From Gaiellasilicea sp031371615 (GTDB lineage Bacteria > Actinomycetota > Thermoleophilia > Gaiellales > Gaiellaceae): 9,950 bases of DNA. Below the pieces are notes generated by a model. That model searched no databases and was not told the DNA's origin. It was given only the letters and a program-made list of their open reading frames with translations. The translations under genes and the position numbers were made by a program. Shown in pieces: positions 7,358 to 9,950 of this stretch. How positions within the stretch are numbered: the first letter of the stretch is position 1; each line of letters starts with the position of its first letter. Where the stretch lies: positions 1 through 9,950 of the forward strand of contig JANMJY010000293.1 in assembly GCA_031371615.1 (NCBI GenBank). The letters run 5' to 3'.

Positions 7358-8259
7358 GCGCTCTCCTCCACGGCCGCCTCGGCCTCGGGCTCTTCCGCCA
7401 TGGCCTCTTCGGCGACAGGTTCTTCGACCACGGCCTCTTCGGCCATGGGCTCTTCGACCGCTTCGGCCACAGGTGCTTCCTCGGCAGCGGGCTCGACGTC
7501 AGCGGCCGCGCCGTTCCCGTTTCCGTTCGCCGCAGCGGGCTCCGTCAGCTCCTTCTCGGTCAGCTCTTTCTCTGTAACCCGTGTCTGGCCGGCGGCGATC
7601 CCGTCGGCGATCGCACGTACGATCAATCCGCACGAGCGGATCGCGTCGTCGTTGCCGGGGATGATGTAGTCGGCCTCATCCGGATCGCAGTTCGTGTCCA
7701 CGAGCGCGATGATCGGTACGCCGAGGCGGCGCGCCTCCCGCACGGCGAGCTGCTCCTTCTTCAGGTCGACGATGAAGACGGCGTCCGGCTGCCGCTTCAG
7801 GTCGGCGACCCCGCCGAGGTTCGCTTCGAGCTTCTCGAGCTCAGCCAGGAGCCCGATCCGCTCTTTGGCGGGCAGCAGCTCGAGCTGGCCTTCGGTCTTC
7901 AGCCGGCGCAGCTCGTGCAGGTGTGCGATCCGGTCGGTGATCGTCCTCCAGTTGGTCAGGAGGCCGCCGAGCCAGCGGTTGGACACGAACGGCATGCCGA
8001 CGCGGGAGGCCTCGTTGACGACTGCTTCCTGGGCCTGCTTCTTCGTGCCGACGAAGAGGATCGTGCCGCCGCGCTGGGCGATGTTACGGACGAAGTCGTA
8101 AGCCTCCTCGAGCAGCTCGGAGGTCTGGGTCAAATCGATGATGTAGATGCCACCGCGCTCGGTGAAGATGAAGCGCTTCATCTTCGGGTTCCAGCGGCGG
8201 GTCTGGTGGCCGAAGTGGACTCCGGCTTCCAGGAGCTCACGCATGGAGACGACTGCCAA
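7354..8259 (-). CDS. rpsB: 30S ribosomal protein S2 with repetitive acidic C-terminal tail
   Basis: S2 is a structural protein of the small ribosomal subunit. From a TTG start at 8259 the product is 301 aa beginning M(L)AVVSMRELLEAGVHFGH, which fits family starts better than the later ATG at 8244. AAGGGG at 8268-8273 precedes the TTG by eight bases. The S2 core runs to about residue 227, with HFGHQTRRWNPKMKRFIF (15-32), RWLGGLLTNW (95-104) and the second signature around PDAVFIVDLKKEQLAVREA (158-176) and DTNCDPDEADYIIPGNDDA (188-206). The tail (228-301) holds two TEKEL units, an Asn-Gly run and five Glu-Glu-x-x-x units. Such tails occur in actinobacterial S2, with unknown role. As first gene of the operon it is the likely point of autogenous control. 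Confidence 0.96.
   Translation of the reverse strand: MAVVSMRELLEAGVHFGHQTRRWNPKMKRFIFTERGGIYIIDLTQTSELLEEAYDFVRNIAQRGGTILFVGTKKQAQEAVVNEASRVGMPFVSNRWLGGLLTNWRTITDRIAHLHELRRLKTEGQLELLPAKERIGLLAELEKLEANLGGVADLKRQPDAVFIVDLKKEQLAVREARRLGVPIIALVDTNCDPDEADYIIPGNDDAIRSCGLIVRAIADGIAAGQTRVTEKELTEKELTEPAAANGNGNGAAADVEPAAEEAPVAEAVEEPMAEEAVVEEPVAEEAMAEEPEAEAAVEESA
7381..7455 (-). repeat. Five 15-bp tandem units in the rpsB tail (EExxx pentapeptides)
   Basis: Five consecutive 15-base units encode EEPMA, EEAVV, EEPVA, EEAMA and EEPEA (residues 269-293 of S2). Each unit starts with GAAGAG or GAAGAA on the coding strand, and units alternate between Pro and Ala at position three, suggesting duplication of a 30-base pair of units. 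A separate two-unit repeat TEKEL-TEKEL lies at 7546-7575. Unit length is a multiple of three, so slippage would change tail length without breaking the frame. Confidence 0.85.
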
Positions 8260-8273
8260 GGGACTGGCCCCTT
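8258..8273 (-). promoter_or_regulatory. Hairpin holding the rpsB Shine-Dalgarno and part of its TTG start
   Basis: In the rpsB mRNA, AAGGG (8273-8269, the Shine-Dalgarno) can pair with CCCTT (8262-8258), whose last two bases are the first two of the TTG start codon at 8259-8257. The loop is GCCAGT. Five base pairs is modest, but both ribosome-binding elements are in the same stem, so it could hold initiation down unless opened. Regulation by S2 binding is known for rpsB leaders of gamma-proteobacteria; here it is inference only. Confidence 0.4.
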
Positions 8274-8431
8274 TCTCGGTTGGGTTGCGATACAGCCGGC
8301 GGGGCGCGGGCGGAACCAGGCTCAAAACCTGGCACCCCCACCCGTCCTGGTCGCCGGGACGGAGGGTTGATACGACCGAGCAAGTGTAGCGGGACCGCAA
8401 TCGACCGCTCGGCGTGATTCGATCGTCGCGA
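8260..8431. promoter_or_regulatory. Divergent control region and structured rpsB leader
   Basis: These 172 bases separate rpsB (minus) from the plus-strand membrane-protein gene. On the minus strand TACACT (8388-8383) is a good -10 candidate with no convincing -35 partner; it would give a leader of about 115 bases. Within the leader are a stem CCGTCC/GGACGG (8342-8347 with 8357-8362, nine-base loop), a stem CCAGG/CCTGG with a seven-base loop (8316-8320 with 8328-8332) that extends outward with mismatches through GC-rich flanks, and the start-site hairpin at 8258-8273. No clear promoter or Shine-Dalgarno is seen for the plus-strand gene. Any operator assignment would be a guess. Confidence 0.45.
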
Positions 8432-9950
8432 ATGTCGCGTCGACATTGTCCTGCCGCGGTCGTCGCCGCCTCGATCGCCCTCCTGGCGGCGTTCGACGGC
8501 GGCTACGCGCCCACGTCATGGGGATGGACGGCGGTTGCGGGGCTCTGGCTCGCAGTGTTAGCCCTCTTGCTGCGCAGCCCGCTCGCGGTCGACCGCTCCG
8601 GTGTGGCAGCGTTGGCTGCTCTGCTGGTGCTCTCTGGGTGGACCGCAGCCTCACTTTTATGGACGACCAGCGCGCCGCGGACGATGCTCGAGCTCCAGCG
8701 CGACCTCGCCTACGTCGGCGTCGTGAGCTGCATCGTCCTCCTCGCCGGCCGCGAACGGCGCTCGCTGTTGTTTGGGCTCGGCGCTGGCGCGGCTGCGGTC
8801 GGGCTCTACGCGCTCGGTGAGTACTTCCTCGCTTCGCCCGCGATCGACCGTTTCCAGGGCTACCTGCTCTTCCGCCCCATCGGCTACGCGAACACGCTCG
8901 GGGCCCTGCTCGCGATCGCGCTACCTGTCGTGCTGGGTCTTGCGGCACACGGTTCGACACGCTTCGTCCGCTGCGACGCCTTCGGCACGGTCGTTCCTCT
9001 CGCTTGCGCGCTGTACCTGACGCAGAGTCGCGCGGCGTGGCTCGGCCTAGCGGTTGGACTTGTGGTCTGGATCGCGCGCACGAATGCGCCCGGGCGCGCC
9101 GTGACCGTGATCGCGGCCTGTGGCGTGCCCGCCGCGTCCGGCGTTGCGCTCGTGCGGCTGCTCGACCTCCTCGACGCGCACGCGCCGCCGGCGGACCGCG
9201 GAACGCGGGCGGGACTCGCCGCAGGGGCGGTCGTCGCGCTGAGCGTCGCCGCGGCGGCGCTCGAGGGCCCAGCCCGCAGATTCGACCTTCCGAGAGCTCG
9301 AGTCACGCCGATCGTGGTCGCCGGAGCGGCCGCGATCGCGGCCGCAGCTGCAGTCGCTATGACCCACCTCGGCGACCGCAGGCTCTACTGGCGGGTCGCC
9401 TGGGAGATGTTCGAGCGTCATCCGCTGCTCGGTGCCGGCGCCGGCACGTTCGAGTCGTACTGGCTCGAGCTTCGCGAGGTCGATATCGGCGTGCGAGACG
9501 CGCACAACCTCTATCTGGAGACGGCCGCAGAGCTGGGGCTGGTCGGCCTGGCGCTGCTCGTAGCGCTCCTCGCCACCCCGATCCTGAGCGCTCGCGCCGA
9601 CCGTGACCCGCTCGTGACGGCCGCACTCGGTGGCTACTCCGCTTTCCTCGTACATGCGGCTTTCGAGTGGGACTGGGAGATGCCGATCGTGACGCTGCCG
9701 GCGTTGCTCCTCGGTTGCGTACTCGCACTGTCCCGGAAGAGCGAGGTCGTCGTGAGCCGTGCACCGCGCGGGGCCGCCGCGGCGGCTGCTGTCACGCTCG
9801 CCGGGCTCTCGGCGGTTGGGCTGGTCGGACACACGTTCCTGGCGACGGCGCAGCGGCGCGCGGTCGCCGGCGCGTACGACGACGCGACGCTCTCCGCCCG
9901 AAGGGCCACACGGTTCCTCCCCTGGTCGGGGGAAGCGTGGCTCGTCCGTG
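8432..9950 (+). CDS. O-antigen ligase/polymerase-like (Wzy_C family) polytopic membrane protein, C-terminus cut off
   Basis: The open frame from ATG 8432 runs 506 codons to the window edge without a stop. The protein is very hydrophobic with about ten or more membrane helices. Family hallmarks are RPIGYANTLGALLAIALPVVLG (148-169), LTQSRAAWLGLAVG (196-209), YWRVAWEMFERHPLLGAGAGTFESYW (319-344) and DAHNLYLETAAELGLVGL (356-373), containing the conserved loop His. Wzy_C proteins join or polymerise undecaprenyl-linked glycans at the outer face of the membrane; which glycan is unknown. After the last helix (about 451-470) the chain turns soluble (AYDDATLSARRATRFLPWSGEAWL), typical of the entry into a TPR domain beyond the window. 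An in-frame GTG at 8414 is an alternative start; an in-frame TAG lies at 8387. No clear Shine-Dalgarno, so possibly leaderless. Long antisense frames over it are shadows. Confidence 0.85.
   Translation, partial: MSRRHCPAAVVAASIALLAAFDGGYAPTSWGWTAVAGLWLAVLALLLRSPLAVDRSGVAALAALLVLSGWTAASLLWTTSAPRTMLELQRDLAYVGVVSCIVLLAGRERRSLLFGLGAGAAAVGLYALGEYFLASPAIDRFQGYLLFRPIGYANTLGALLAIALPVVLGLAAHGSTRFVRCDAFGTVVPLACALYLTQSRAAWLGLAVGLVVWIARTNAPGRAVTVIAACGVPAASGVALVRLLDLLDAHAPPADRGTRAGLAAGAVVALSVAAAALEGPARRFDLPRARVTPIVVAGAAAIAAAAAVAMTHLGDRRLYWRVAWEMFERHPLLGAGAGTFESYWLELREVDIGVRDAHNLYLETAAELGLVGLALLVALLATPILSARADRDPLVTAALGGYSAFLVHAAFEWDWEMPIVTLPALLLGCVLALSRKSEVVVSRAPRGAAAAAAVTLAGLSAVGLVGHTFLATAQRRAVAGAYDDATLSARRATRFLPWSGEAWLVR

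Noticed and set aside
8316..8342. Plus-strand tRNA 3' half: CCAGG, seven-base loop CTCAAAA, CCTGG, then CACCCCCACC
   Set aside because: The geometry matches a T-arm plus acceptor end, but the loop begins with C instead of TT, no GGGGGTG acceptor 5' strand lies about 65 bases upstream, and no anticodon or D arm can be drawn. It is better read as a stem in the rpsB leader.
8367..8390. Plus-strand promoter TTGATA with TGTAGC for the ligase gene
   Set aside because: The spacing is only 12 bases and the -10 match is poor, so it is not reported as a promoter.
9047..9832. 261-codon minus-strand open frame
   Set aside because: It is antisense to the conserved Wzy_C motifs, has shadow-like composition (Arg, Glu, Gln, Gly) and no recognisable domain.

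Overview
The window is high-GC bacterial chromosome. It carries a long, tightly packed minus-strand operon of housekeeping genes that reads from about 8.26 kb down to 1, and one divergent plus-strand gene at the right edge. In transcription order the minus-strand genes are rpsB, tsf, pyrH, frr, uppS, cdsA, dxr, rseP, ispG and the first 20 codons of proS. Codon use (strong G/C at third positions), GTG and TTG starts, and the Glu/Ala-rich tail on S2 fit Actinomycetota. Keeping uppS between frr and cdsA, and running dxr-rseP-ispG-proS in one block, is more like the Bacillota order than that of mycobacteria. I therefore infer a deep actinobacterial lineage such as Thermoleophilia; the window holds no rRNA or other direct taxon marker.

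Layout: 1-60, 5' end of proS (minus). 61-148, short intergenic with a GC hairpin. 149-1282, ispG. 1283-1407, the only sizeable gap in the operon, almost filled by a 92-bp symmetric palindrome made of smaller palindromes (1309-1400). 1408-2622, rseP. 2619-3695, dxr. 3710-4507, cdsA. 4504-5160 (probably to 5211), uppS. 5213-5776, frr. 5776-6546, pyrH. 6551-7357, tsf. 7354-8259, rpsB with a repetitive acidic tail. 8260-8431, divergent control region with a structured rpsB leader. 8432-9950, an O-antigen ligase/polymerase-like membrane protein that runs off the end.

The genes supply translation (S2, EF-Ts, ribosome recycling factor, prolyl-tRNA synthetase), UMP phosphorylation (PyrH), isoprenoid precursors by the MEP pathway (Dxr, IspG), the undecaprenyl carrier lipid (UppS), phospholipid precursors (CdsA) and intramembrane proteolysis (RseP). 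Most junctions overlap or are separated by a few bases, which points to translational coupling. The most unusual items are the 1309-1400 nested palindrome, the apparent lack of a canonical start codon for full-length UppS, a TPR-like insertion in RseP, and the TEPV replacement of the TDFV motif in EF-Ts.
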